Of a DNA stretch of 64,000 bases, positions 1 to 11,447 are shown piece after piece. The stretch's first letter is position 1; each line of letters begins with the position of its first letter. Made by a program: the position numbers and the translations under genes. Below the pieces are notes generated by a model. It was not told the origin of the DNA. It was given only the letters and a program-made list of their open reading frames with translations, and did not search any database. Source of the DNA: Ephemerocybe angulata (lineage: Eukaryota; Basidiomycota; Agaricomycetes; Agaricales; Psathyrellaceae); contig JAACJK010000072.1 of NCBI GenBank assembly GCA_013368325.1, forward strand, positions 1 through 64,000, given 5' to 3'.

Positions 1-644
1 CGGAAAGGTCCTAGGAAAAGTAGGCGATGCGGAAGACCATTCGAGGCTCAACCTTCCCAGAGAGGGAGATAAGCTTAAAGCGTTCACAGGTGAGGCTGTA
101 AGGTAGTCACGACAGCTGGCTGACATCCTTACCTCTCGTGCGTGCGCCTAGCCCCGTCCTCTCCCAAGGCCGAGACGCTTGAGACAACAGACCCAGCAGC
201 CCTGTCGAGGAGCATCTTGTCAAAACGGAGGGAAAAGCCAAGGCGGAGCGTTTGCCGAAGGGTAGCAAGTCTGCGTCGGAAGTCGAAGAGGAGGTGTCGG
301 GGTCGTCCACTTACGATCCAGAGAATAGTTCGGCAGAAGGCGACGATCGTCGTCGGCGCAGGGTCTCTCTTGGGTCCCGATCGCTTCTATCGACGGGAGT
401 CCGGCTCAGTTCCGCTCCAGAAAGTCCTCTGGTATCAGATCACGAGTCGAAAGTGACCATCCGTTCGAATACGTCAAAGTCAATACGAGGCGACGAGGTA
501 GAAACAAGCTCGAGGGGAAAGGCGGGCGAGCCAAGAAGAGGTCGTCAAAAGGTGGTAGCGCCGAAGGGCGGCAAGGGTGGGAAGCGCCCGGCGGCGTCTA
601 GCCCGGAAAAGAGATCGACCCAGAACGTCAAGAGCAAGAAGTGA
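1..644 (+). CDS. 3' end of an unidentified gene (partial)
   Basis: The left edge appears to hold the last exons of a gene entering from outside. A readable exon ends near 91 at a GTGAGG donor, a possible acceptor (GCCTAG) lies near 149, and the final open stretch stops with TGA at 642-644. The last 130 codons are rich in Ser, Glu, Lys and Arg and end in a Lys/Arg/Gly-rich tail, as in disordered nuclear proteins. The splice between the early reading frame and the last frame could not be resolved, so only the final stretch is reasonably supported. No domain is recognised. The protein could be chromatin-associated, but that rests on composition alone. Confidence 0.35.
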
Positions 645-826
645 TAGGTGATAGGTGATAGTGAATGCCGCCTTAGCACCGCCTTGGCACCACCTTGGCA
701 CCGTTGATATGTATCGGAGCTTGAAACTAGTGATGGTGTGTAGCAAGGATATACACGTATATCAAACAGCATACCTACCTCTGTATTGCGCCTGACATCC
801 TGACCTTACCTACCTACTTACCTTCC

Positions 827-880
827 GCTTCCTACCTCCTCACCTTTCGCTTCCTACCTCCTCACCTTTCGCTTCTATCG
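827..880. repeat. 22-bp tandem repeat, about 2.5 copies
   Basis: The unit gcttcctacctcctcacctttc starts at 827 and 849 and begins a third time at 871. It is a pyrimidine-rich array in the otherwise featureless gap 645-999 before the first F-box-like gene, and could lie in its promoter. Confidence 0.7.
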
Positions 881-999
881 ATGTACAGAGTACTTATGTA
901 CCAAACAATGCGTCATCGTCTGCCATATATCCAACGTTTATAAGATGCAGCCGTTCTTTGGTATCGTTCCGCATCTACTTACCCTTTGTCTTCTTCCTG

Positions 1000-2154
1000 A
1001 TGTGGTTGTTTCTCAGAGGTGAGCATCCGGACCTCCTACCTCTGTGCCACCGTCCGTTCAACTGAATATCCCGCAGCCGATCGCAGCCACTACCCGCTTC
1101 CCGTGGAGCTTCAAAACCGCATCGTTCGTCTACTGCCGCTCCGCGATCTGAACGCTTTACGCACCATACCCCGACTGAAGGAGAGCATGGAAAGCCACTT
1201 AAAGGGCCGCGTTGTTCGGCTCTTGGTGTCGTTTGGTCTGGACAGCGAGGAGACGCTAAACATGATGTCGGCCACGGGTACGATCATATCCGGCTCGGCC
1301 GCGCTAATGATAGTGTCTCCTGGTTCGTGTGAGCCTCGCGACTTGAACCTGTACTGCCCGTCAGGGGCCGCCCGAGGAGCCATCAAGCTGATTCTAGGTT
1401 CCAAGGGCTTCATAGAACCCCCTCACGCCCTCAAGGCCCTCCTGACCGAACGGACCCCCTTCAGCAGGTTCGAAGTCAACAACGGGGTCAAGCGTATCTA
1501 CCGATTTGTCAACGTCACCTCTTCGCAGGTTATCACTCTGTCCGAATCCATTTCAACGTCTCCGGTGGCCCCGATCCTGTTCTTCCATACCTCCCTCTGA
1601 TGAACTATGTGTCTGGATCCGATGCTGTGTCTATGTACCCCGAACTCATGGGTCGGTGTATCGGTAAGCCCTCATCGTTCGTACATACCGGCGGCTACTA
1701 ACACGAGAATACTCACAGGACTTCTCAACTGCTCCGAGACCTTCGACGAGATCCACAAACCCAACGTTCTGGACCGATGGAGGGCACTTGGTATAAAGAT
1801 ATGTGACGATTGTCGCGACTGGCATGATGACCACCCGAGCCTGTCTCCTTCGGCGCGACGAGGGATGTGCCAGTGGGCATACAGGCAAACCAACGGCGAA
1901 TGGGTGTCGAGGATGCCATTTCGATCCGCGGCTGGGGGAAATTGGGCCCCGTCCTGGCCTGGCGTCTGGCGCATCTGTTTCGAGGGAGAACGGAGGTCAT
2001 GCACCACAAGACCAGTGTGCATCTGATCCACGAAGAGTGGTTCAAGATGTGTCTGTACAAGACTGCGGTAGAGTGGGTCAGATACTATGCACCGTTCGAC
2101 ACCAAGACCGGCGTGATTGATGGGGCTACATGGAAGCGATCCTTCCCCCAGTAA
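1000..2154 (+). pseudogene. F-box-like protein copy 1, two frameshifts
   Basis: This is a three-exon copy of the gene that follows at 2434. Exon 1 is 1000-1018 (six codons plus one base), exon 2 starts at 1077, and exon 3 starts at 1719 after an intron with a CTAAC branch site. The N-terminus carries an F-box-like LPVELQNRIVRLLPLRDL segment, followed by the family motif SGSAALMIVSPGSC. Against copy 2, one base is missing near 1597, where the frame runs into TGA just before the conserved MNYVSG motif, and another is missing near 1930-1940, after which the frame shifts to a C-terminal part ending in SFPQ at 2154. Both lie in C- or G-rich runs, so assembly error is possible; otherwise it is a recent pseudogene. 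F-box proteins usually recruit substrates to SCF ubiquitin ligases. Confidence 0.7.
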
Positions 2155-2433
2155 AAGGTTCGCGTATGCTCTCCGTCCTTCGCCCCTGCTCGGCTGACTT
2201 CTCTTCTTTCACCAGCACTTGGCCTACCCAACATAACAACCGGGCGCGCAGAAACTAGTATACGTGTTCGTCGCTTCCGTTCATGCCTGTATTCCGTCCG
2301 TCGTGTTCGTATAGACATGCTTATGATTGCGAGCCCACGGATGGTCGTTGCGATTCCCAGACCCTCTGGCTTCGACCTTCTGCTCCGTCCTACACCCAGC
2401 TCGTTGCACTACCTGCTTTCTTAGCTTCGACCA
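2155..2433. other. Intergenic, nothing recognised
   Basis: Spacer between the two F-box-like copies. No open frame, repeat or RNA gene is evident. Confidence 0.5.
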
Positions 2434-3607
2434 ATGTTTTTCCTTTACGGTGAGTGGCTATGTTGTGCAACTCCACGTCGTCGGCAGCTGAGACTTTTCG
2501 TTACGCTTCGCCGTCGACTCTGATCCTCAGATCGTCTACACGACCCTCTACCCGCCGACATCCAGGACGAAGTTCTCCAATGGCTTCCTCTATCCAGCCT
2601 CAACACGCTATCTAAGCTTCCTGACATGAAGGCGGTGATCAAGAAGCATCTTCGGCAGAGAGTGGTCCATGCGCTGAAGCGCTTTTTGGAGGACCCTGAT
2701 CCGTGCCTACGCATGATGGCAGAGACTGGCACCATCCTCTCCGGCTCGACAGCCCTTCAGGTTGTGACGCCCGGTAGTTGCATCCCTACTGACCTCAATT
2801 TTTATTGCCCGAAAGGGTTCGCGTCAGCCGCAGTGCGTCAACTGCAGGCTATTCCCAACATTCAGAGGGTGCCGCTTCCCGCGAAGAAAGTTGGGGCCGA
2901 AAGAACCCCTTTCACCAAGCTCAACGTCAATCGTGGCGTCCGTAAAATATACCTCTTCCGGCACAACGCGTCTGGCAAGAGGATCACTCTCTGCGAATCT
3001 ATCGCAGATTCTCCCCTGGTCCCGCTCTTTTTTTTTCATTCAACGCTTCTGATGAACTATGTGAGCGGGAAAGACGTAGCCTGCTTTTATCCAACGCTCA
3101 CCGAACGCTGCGCCGGTTAGTAGCACCCGTCATTCGAGACTCTAGCCAATCACTCACAATTTTTCCCGTGGTTTTACAGGTCTAGTTAACCTTCACGTCG
3201 ACTTCGCCCTCCTCCACAAACCTGGTCAAGTCGATAAATGGGTCGACATGGGGTTCGACATTCGAGCCCATTGCTTGAGCATCCACTCTGTCCACACGAC
3301 AGGCTGCCCAGGACCCGTTGGAGATGCCTGCCAGTGGGCGTCGAGAAGGACAGATGATAAGTGGGCTACGGTTTTGTCTTTCGAAGAGACAGACGCACAA
3401 GCAGGCCCCATCATTGCTTGGCAGCTTGGACGCTCTGCTGGCACAGGGAACAAGCGAGGGATTCTCTCTGGTGCAGTTCAGGTGGCAGGTGATAAGTGGT
3501 ACATGAGCACCTTCAGACCAGGAGGGGTGTGGGTCGAATATTACGCGCCCGTCAACAAGAGAACAGGCCAGACGGTTAGTGCGTGGTGGATGTGCTCGTT
3601 CCCTTGA
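2434..3607 (+). CDS. F-box-like protein copy 2 (intact)
   Basis: Three exons fit by phase: 2434-2449 (MFFLY plus one base), 2531-3115 and 3180-3607, with GTGAGT and GTTAGT donors. The product is about 342 residues. Near residue 10 is an F-box-like helix pair (LPADIQDEVLQWLPLSSL), followed by the hydrophobic motif ILSGSTALQVVTPGSC and a PTDLNFYC segment shared with copy 1, and a tryptophan-rich C-terminal half (WVEYYAP). The same tiny first exon in both copies supports the start choice. They lie head to tail about 280 bp apart, a local tandem duplication. A role as SCF substrate adaptor is inferred only from the F-box-like segment; the C-terminal domain is not recognised. Confidence 0.8.
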
Positions 3608-4261
3608 TTCGTGACACACGCTTCTTTGTATCCCCGATCTTTTTTCGACAAGAATCGCCAGTACCATACCAGTCCCCGTTCATCTGAGGAGGGCCATCGC
3701 TGTTCGTTAAGGTGCGTGACGTCCGGTCGAATGAAGAGACCGGCCGTATGCACGAAATTTTGTTTAAACTGTCAGGGGTAGCATCAGGATCAGCACGGTT
3801 GTTGTAGGAGTACCCGTCGTTTAAGCAGATCAAGGACTACTCGCGGGGGTTGACGTCCTATCTGGACTTTTTGAGGTGCGTCGATACCCGTTTTGAAGTT
3901 CCTTCACTTACAATTCATCGGAGTGACTTGTTCGCCCTCGAAAGACGATAGCTTACCGACTATATGATCCTCTCGCACTCTCTTGTTGCATCCGCATTGT
4001 CTCTGTGGACACAAGGTCCACGATTTGCGAGATCGGGCCCTCCTGAAGGGATCTTCGTCGTTTCGTTCCCCATTGTCCGCCCCACCCCACAGCCGTTTCT
4101 CTTGCGATGGTACTGCTCCGCTTCTTGGACCTTATTCAGCCAATACTGGCGCGGTTCTCTCCGTTTCTCTCTTGGTGCGGGGCGCGGGAGCGTTGAAGGC
4201 GGCGCACGGTTCCTTGAACTACAACCATCAGCTGGGGTGGATGTCTTGCTGATTCCTTTGC
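3608..4261 (+). other. Possible degenerate exons, unresolved
   Basis: No clean gene can be built here. One exon-like piece near 3811-3873 (start EYPSFKQIKDYSRGL) sits between a TAG acceptor and a GTGCGT donor, and an open stretch from about 3958 follows another acceptor. They may be upstream exons of the short gene ending at 4823, or decayed remains. No domain recognised. Confidence 0.25.
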
Positions 4262-4823
4262 CCTTGAACTAAATCACCAGAAGAGATAAATGCCTTACTG
4301 AATGCCTTTAACAAGAACCACCAGTCGGGAGTGGATGACTTGGGAATCAACCTTTTATTCAACCTGTGTAACAAACAGGTACACGCAGGTACACGCAATG
4401 CTTTCAAACCAAACGATGCCAGGTCATCGATGGCAACTCTTCTTCAGCAACCACCACCACACCACCATTATACAATGTCAACCCCAAGCTCTCCTTCTGA
4501 AACTTCCCTCCCCAGGTAGGACATCACCTTTCTCCTTATGCGCCTCTATTGATACCGTGATATGATAGTGAGGACAATGGCGGCGGCCGGTTTTGGGAAG
4601 GAGCACACGATTTTCGCATTGAAAACTTGAGGAGTGAGTACGTGCTTTCGGAAATCCTGAGTCTTTTCTCATATTTCTGCGTGCAGTAATTCAGGCGAAC
4701 AATGCCTTCTTCGCATGCACGCAGGGTCGTCACGTCTTTGAAGCGGCTGTGGTGGTCTTGTTGGCGATCATCCTGGCTCTTCTCCTGGCCCTGTACGCGA
4801 AGTGCCCGTGCCAGGAGATGTAG
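4262..4823 (+). CDS. Short gene with C-terminal membrane segment (model uncertain)
   Basis: The last exon is the clearest part: after an acceptor at about 4687 it encodes a hydrophobic run (VVVLLAIILALLLALYAKCP) ending in Cys-Pro-Cys-Gln-Glu-Met. An exon before it (about 4569-4630) lies between a GATAG acceptor and a GTGAGTACG donor. Upstream exons and the start codon are not resolved. The arrangement parallels the gene ending at 17,486: both have an exon preceded by an ...ATGCCAG acceptor and share a 21-bp identical stretch (4416-4436 here), and both end in one membrane helix with cysteines. This suggests a tail-anchored small-protein family; function unknown. Confidence 0.35.
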
Positions 4824-5012
4824 ATGAGTGATTCGAATTGTATTTACAAAGATGGACCTGAAAATGATAGTTGAACGTTTGAACGCCCATGCAACGCGTA
4901 AACTGAACTCGCTGTTCCGACCGTAAGGTAAACTACTGTCCCTCGCGCAGCGAACGAACATAGGTTCTCCCTGCTCTTCGCACACTGCGCAGGGCCTCAC
5001 ACAGCTCTTCCT

Positions 5013-5174
5013 GGACATCCACCACCGTCTTCAAGAATCTCGCCCTCCCCAGCATCGGCCAGTTCACCATCCTCGATCGCAGGATCGCCTCTCGGACATC
5101 CACCACCGTCTTCAAGAATCTCGCCCTCCCCAGCATCGGCCAATTCACCGTCCTCGATCGCAGGATCGCCTCTC
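5013..5174. repeat. 81-bp tandem duplication
   Basis: Two nearly identical copies (5013-5093 and 5094-5174) differing at a few bases. The period is 27 codons, so the frame of the ULA1-like relic is preserved. Confidence 0.9.
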
Positions 5175-5473
5175 CCAGCGGCGCAGGAAACAACTGGTTG
5201 ACCAAGACAGGGCGGGCAACGCACAGCCTCCTCCTCGAACTCAACGACGGCGTGAAGGGTCACGCGATCGTGAAGGAGGTTTCGGGCGCCGAGGGCGGCG
5301 TCGATTGGCTTAAGGGCACATTCAGCCTCGTCATCACACACAATCTCGAGAAGGGGGCTTTGGACCAGCTGTCGTTCAACCAAGCACAGCGAGTCGCCAA
5401 ACATCCTGCAACCTTGACCCCGAGGCTTGCGCAGTTTGTTTCCCAGTGCTGGCGGCGTCGAGTATGTGTTTGA
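5013..5473 (+). pseudogene. Relic of NEDD8-activating enzyme E1 regulatory subunit
   Basis: One reading frame contains pieces typical of the ULA1/APP-BP1 family, the regulatory half of the heterodimer that activates NEDD8 for cullin neddylation: NLALPSIGQFTVLDRR, then AGNN, LLLELNDGVKGHA and LVITHNLEKGALDQLS, in the order expected for the N-terminal adenylation-fold region. The first part is present twice because of an 81-bp tandem duplication. There is no start codon, no upstream beta strand, and the frame ends after about 90 further residues, whereas full proteins exceed 500 residues. It is a truncated duplicate, not a working gene. Identification rests on remembered family motifs. Confidence 0.65.
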
Positions 5474-6265
5474 GGTGGTGGTTGTGAATTAAGCGCCGAA
5501 TTCAACCGGGCGAACGACATCGACGGCCCGCAGCTCCGGGTTCGCTCTCCGCTGGTCCGGTTCCGTGGTTCATAGTGTTGCTCCAAATCCTCCCCGATTT
5601 GATAGCGACTTTCGTCAGAGCCTGCGCGTCGAACGAAGCAACACTGCACGTCGAGTAAATAAAGATGTATACTGACAGCAGGAATGGTGACTCGGATAAG
5701 GCTGGGATAAGGCTGAATCGACATAACTCAGTGATGTACACCAGCGGCCATAGCGAGAAGGATAATTTGAGGAGGAGGAGGAGCGAATTCAACTGCGGCA
5801 GGATGGGATTGAAATGACGGGAGAGGGAAAGATTTGGGAGAGAAGTGACAGCATCAAAGAGCGCGACTTGCGAAGTTGTTGCGAAGCGCGATCGCCGATG
5901 ACGTATGTTACGTCGGTTCTCGAGCAGAGTCGGCGCTCGCCAACATACCTCTCTCCGCCGAATAGAAGTTCTAGATCTTAGAAAATGACATTTATTAGTA
6001 GATACATGTAAGAACTTCGAAATAGCAAGTATAGATTTGGGAGAAGAGATGGAGAAAAGGCTATATATTGTCCCAGGTCCGACATGGGCCTGTGAGGGCA
6101 GACTGTCACATTTACTTCAGCCGTTCTCGGGCTCTCCGCGCAGACGGTCTTCTCACTGGGCCTGTGAACATTTTAACCAACATCGAAGGAGCTCGAATGT
6201 GTGTGATCCCGATCACATACCCGGTTCATTGATCATCCTCATCTAATCATTCAGGTTCGGGCTCG
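5474..6265. other. Intergenic, nothing recognised
   Basis: A stretch without a credible gene. Only short, poorly structured open frames are present on either strand. Confidence 0.45.
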
Positions 6266-6275
6266 TATATATAAG
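6266..6275 (+). promoter_or_regulatory. TATA-like box of the F-box/LRR gene
   Basis: TATATATAAG about 100 bp upstream of the ATG at 6377, the same spacing as seen before the pheromone genes in this window. Confidence 0.5.
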
Positions 6276-6376
6276 ATCGCGAAAGCCTTTGGAAAAACTT
6301 GTAGCTTCAAGAGTCCCAAGTTCCGTCGAACAACTCAACAGAGCGTGTTAATATCTCTTTCCAGGTCCCAGGGAGA

Positions 6377-9168
6377 ATGCAAAACCCTCACAATGGTGGG
6401 TCCGCCTAGCGTAATACACTCCAGGATATCTCACATTCAATGTTTCGTTGCGCTCAGAGCTAGAGGTCATTCTAGGCAGTCATGACGAGCAGACGGCTGA
6501 GGCAAGAGCCATTTTCAAAAAATTCATGGCATCTTGCGCAGCTGGGATAGGTGCTAGGAATTTCTTAACCTTTTCGCTGGGGTCTGTCACTGAACCTTCT
6601 CAAGGTTTGAGTATGAAGGATAGAGAAGGAGTTAATAAAGCATGTCGCCTTCTCAAAGACTCTAAATTGCTCCGACACAACGTTGGCACAGTCGTAAACA
6701 CCTTAGTCGACGAAATCGAAACGGTAAGCGCGTTGGTCGATGTCAGTATGAGTGTCACGCTCATCCAGACCTGCATACGTCTAGCCCGAGAACAGCGCCT
6801 CTTTGCTCGCCGCCCTGCAGTTTTCCCGATACATTTTCCGTTATTACAAAGGCACTCTGGAACCGAGGCGCTCAACAGATTTGGTCGATTCCCTCCTTGA
6901 TCACATCGTCGGCAATGGGTTTATCAAATGCGAGGGTGTGTATCGTGAACGATCCTGCTTTGCAAGCCGCTCACGACGCGCTAGATGTGAGCCTCGAAAA
7001 CCGACACCTTTCCGCCGAGCTTCTCAGCTTGTTATACTGCAATGGCGTCTTAGGTTGCGAACACTGTGAGTTGTTTAAAGTGCTTACCGCCTGTGACTCA
7101 CTCGCAGTTGTAGTCGTGACACTGCGCTTCCCCCTTTGCGAGCTGGTCGACCTCATCGAGACAGCACACAGTGTTGAAAAAGGAACGCTTGGAAACGCTC
7201 TTATTAGGCTGCTTGTTGGTCAAATCCCTTTGATCTTCGCTGGCGTCGCTGACCATTTATTAGGGAGCCATGGGTTTCTTTGCAAGAGAGTGAGGGGCCG
7301 AAATCGAACTTTTGGTCCAATTTTTCATCTATGCGTTAGAAAACCGGATCCCAAGAACCAGGTCCTTTGGAAGGCGAATCAGCGAAGTATTGAGGGAAGT
7401 CGGTGAGGGATTCGACCTATTCGACGTGCAAAAGGTCGATTCACTAATACTTTGAAGATGAACCCCTAGGCACTCATGACCTTTTGAAGTACCTGATGCA
7501 AGACATCCTCGTTATGGGGAAAGATAGAGTGGTCCTATTTCACGAAGAGACTAGCAGCCTTATCGACGTTGTGACGAAGACACTAGTTGAGAAAGGGAAA
7601 CCCGTAGAGGTGAGCGCTACAACCACGGTCCATAGAATGATGCCAACAATCTTTAGAGTAAGAAAATGGATCTGCGCCTTCTTAGGCTTCTGCTCAATGC
7701 GGTGTCGACTTCGAGCGCTTTGGCTGATGGAATAGACATCTCGACGCGATTGAAAAGCATCCGTTTGACGATAGGAGACTCTTCGAAGACCGGCCAAGCG
7801 ATAACAAGGTACATCTCGGCGGCCGTTTCGAATCCTGCGGCTGCACCATCTCTCTCAGGCTGGCGACTACCAATCGAGATCACTGGCGAAATCATATCCC
7901 TCGTCGTTTCCCATGGCTTTAAGGATTACGATGCCAGGCGCGAATTGATCGACCTAACCTTGGTCTGTCAGGCATGGCGCACAGCGGCACTCTGCAGCAA
8001 GGAGCTCTGGTCTGCCATTTCAATCGTGGTGCTGCCGTGCCACTGCATACGCGCTATGAACGGTGGTAAAGAAGACGCTGATACATTTGAGAGAGTCGTA
8101 GCCTGGCTCGGGCGCTCGGGCGGTATGAAAAAGGGATTGGACCTTTCATCCGGACTGGGTGCATGTTTCGATGAAAATCACCTGCAGGAACTACCGAATT
8201 ACGTCTTGAGACTTTTGACGGAAGGCCCCTCCCTCCACACCCTCGATTTAGTCGTCAGCAGTCTGAAGTCCCTCCGAGCATGGGCGACCTTGATGAAGTT
8301 GTACGACCCGGTGCCGACCCAAGGTCGCTCGTGGGATGGTATTCGATCGCTGACTATCGACCTCGATAACCCATATCCCAACCAATGGGATGAATTTCAG
8401 AGTTCCGCTGAGTTCGCTTTCCGTTTTCTACCTCCTCTGACGGCCTTAGACCTCCAGTTACCGTCACGCTGTGCCTTTCCGAGCGACGCAACGGCGGCGA
8501 ACGGCGCATTCCGGATCCCACTCAACACTTCGCGCCACCTTACGGAGCTGTCCATCAAGTGGGATTGGGAAGGTCCTCAATTATTGCAGCTCCTCAGCGA
8601 GTGCCATAACTTGAAGGACCTCACCATCGACCTTGCTCACTCCCAGATTCCCGCGACCGAAGTCGAGCGCGCTACAACACAGGGACATCCCATCCTGCTT
8701 CCTAGGCTTAAGAGGATGACCTTGAAACAATCCGACGGCGATTTTCTCGTTTACATCCGAGCGCCCTTCCTGGAAGAACTCGATCTCCAAGTCGATGTAT
8801 GGCATGTGTCATACGGTCCATTGGCCCCAGTAAATGTCCTTCGGTTTCTTCGCCAAAGCAAGGTCACCGAATCCATCGGAACGCTCAAGATCCGTAACCT
8901 CGACACTCCTACCTTCCAGTTGCGTGTGCTTCTTTCAGCTCTCCCTTCCATTTCACATCTGTCTTTGGACGACGTGGACTTCGATCCCGCCGAACTTTTC
9001 CCTCTCGTCGGTAGCGCCTCCAATCAGGGCCCCATTCTGCCAAAACTTCGAACCTTCGAGCTCTTTCGCCTCTGGCGATCGTTTGATCTCGAAGCTGTGA
9101 AGCGTTACTTCGCGTCGCTACTAGAAACTTCAAAATGCACATTGATTGCTTCTTTCAAGGGACAATGA
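6377..9168 (+). CDS. F-box-like / leucine-rich protein, 8 exons
   Basis: Phases close for exons 6377-6395, 6458-6723, 6785-6935, 6967-7053, 7108-7218, 7295-7402, 7458-7609 and 7657-9168, giving 801 residues. The first 300 residues are helical and of unknown type (e.g. LLAALQFSRYIFRYYKG). The long last exon holds an F-box-like segment common in basidiomycetes (WRLPIEITGEIISLV ... LTLVCQAWR ... LWSAI), followed by leucine-rich-repeat-like strands (LTALDLQLPS, LTELSIKWDW, LEELDLQVDV, ISHLSLDDVDF). Known members are candidate SCF adaptors, the LRRs being the binding part. The intron at 7219-7294 is the least certain; a shorter alternative does not keep the frame. The F-box sits unusually far from the N-terminus, so two neighbouring genes read as one cannot be excluded. 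Confidence 0.75.
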
Positions 9169-11447
9169 GTGGAGGTAGAATGACAGCCCTTCTTGTTTCC
9201 AGTTGCTCAGTGGCCTACGGTTCTCCGGTTTGTATCATTATTACTTATATTATGTACATTGTTCAAGTAATAGTGCGTCTGAACATGGAATTGACCTCGT
9301 CATCTTGAATTGTATCATCCAAACGATCAGGTCAGCCCAATGCAGACTGTCACTTATTGAACAATCTATCACCTCTACCTTACATCGTATGCAGTCCTGA
9401 GCCGAATCGGCTTCGCCCGCGTGATTGCAGTGTGCTCAGTGCTCGCCAACCGCCATCCAACATCGGCCACCCGCCTTGCGATGGTCTGGATGCTGGCGGA
9501 GGACGTGAGTGAGCTGCGGCTATGCATGGCTGGCCTCTGATATTGTGAGTACGATATCGTGCGTATTGGGGTCGATTTTACTCACCCGCAGTCCACCGCT
9601 CACATTGGACATCCCGCATCCGATTCATTAGCGCCCACCGCCGCCGCCACCGACCACCATCACCACTTGCATTATGGGCATGCTAGCATGCCATTTACGA
9701 GTCAAACCTAAGGTACAGGCAGACTCGTCACTCAACTGAGGAGGAGGGATTTGATAAAGGGGTTCGATAGATACATGTAGTTCGTAAGATAGCTGGCAGG
9801 CTAAGGAGTGTAGCGAAGCGTCTACGACTGTTCGCCGTACTAGGACAAGCTAGGGCAGAGAGGTCGCGTGATTGACACGGTCACGCGCGTCACGTTTTGC
9901 CTGGCCGCGCGTTCGATTCGTTCGTGGGACCGTTGGTCCTTGCTTTCTTCCTCATCGTCCGCTTGTCCAGCAAGCGCATACATTTGTACAGATCGCTGCG
10001 ATCTTCGGATTTTCGTCTCCCGCCCGCCCACGCCTAGTGTCTGGTGATTCACGGATCCAGCGCAGCTGGTGTCTCCGGAGTTTCGACTCGGTCTTCTCAT
10101 CCGTGTACCTCTCTCAGACGCTCTGGTCTTCGGTTTGTGAGTGGCCTCGAAATGCTTCGACGCCAAGGTCACCTTGCGCAGTCTCTCGCGCTCGATCTCA
10201 GCCAGCAGAGGCCTCAGATCGACTTAGGCGCCAGAGGGCTTTTAGCGCCTGTGCGTGACCATGGGACCCCGTCCCGAGCTCGGGATCCCGACTCACCGCC
10301 AGCCCCTCGCGCCTGCGCGCCGCCGAAGCCGCCCCCCAACCCACGAAACTAGGATCCAACAAGTGTTTGGATATTCGTTTCGATGGTCTCTCTTTCTCGA
10401 GTGTCCCGCACTCTTCGTTCACCCGCTGCTCCTCGTTCACGAGTTCTTTGTCTCAGGATCATCTGGGTCCGTTTCCCTGACATCGGAAGATCTCACTCTC
10501 GAAGTGTGTTTCCAGGATCGTTTCGTCTGAGGCCTTGTGCCCCGTTCTGCTCAGGAGAAATTGAGCTTACCTTCGACATGATGTCACTCAAGTGTCGTCC
10601 CCTTGGATCTTCGGATCTAGACGGTTCGGAGATCAATTTCTCCTATTCCGCAGGCTCACGATCTACCTAGCTGGTATGCAGAAATGTGTTAGAATTTAAT
10701 TGGCAGTCGGTGTCAAAGAGAAATGCATGGGAAGGCCCGAACGAGATAATACTAGAAAAGTAAGGGGGAGGGGGAAGGATTGACGGTCCAGTATACATTT
10801 AGGCGACTACTCAGGCATAATACGGGCAGTGGCTCCCAGGAAAGGTGGGCTCTGAGTAACACAAGATACAAATGCGACGGCCGCACGACGAGTGGAGAAC
10901 TTGATGGTAATGTGGTTGTCAATTGACTTCTCTGAATATACGACCGACGATCTGGTAAGCAGGAGATCGTTATACCCCGCTATAACGTCACAATAGCAGA
11001 AGTGGGGTCGGTATTGCTGGTTAAGTCGGGATGAGGGCCGTACATCACAACCGTTGGACGCTCGCTCGATCATCCGGAATTTTGCCTGCTGTCACGGACT
11101 GAGCGGTACGGCGAGCTACGGGGAGTATGTGAGTGAGATGCGCGGATGGCGAGGGAAGACGATGGAGAATTATGTGCACGCGTGGTTGGGCGCTGACAGG
11201 AGTCGGAAGGGAAGGAAAATGTGGAAGGAAAAGCTGTCGAATGGTTGGATGAATGCGCAACGGAACCCCGAACGGCATCCGTTGAGCCGTTCCACGAGTC
11301 CAGCTGGTCTCGGAGTCTGCTTCGTGATGAGGGTCCGTATGCTCGATGTTTATCGGAATTACACGCGACGTCTTCAACGTGCTCACTACCAGATACGAGA
11401 AAGGTGGACTTGAAATAAAAGTACGAGTCAGTATAGTTCATAACCTG
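9169..11447. other. Long gap without a supported gene
   Basis: About 2.3 kb with only overlapping short open frames of low-complexity Arg/Ser/Pro composition on both strands, typical of chance frames in GC-rich DNA. The minus strand of 11,067-11,390 could be an extra 3' exon of the next gene, since an acceptor after a 61-nt intron would join in frame, but this is not compelling. No tRNA or repeat was recognised. Confidence 0.4.

Noticed and set aside
4997..5404. 135-codon minus-strand frame over the 81-bp repeats
   Set aside because: Its acidic repeats are the complement of the ULA1-like plus-strand frame, which carries recognisable family motifs.
9840..10670. Several overlapping 80-130-codon open frames on both strands
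   Set aside because: Arg/Ser/Pro-rich composition, no start context, splice logic or paralogue; typical chance frames in GC-rich DNA.
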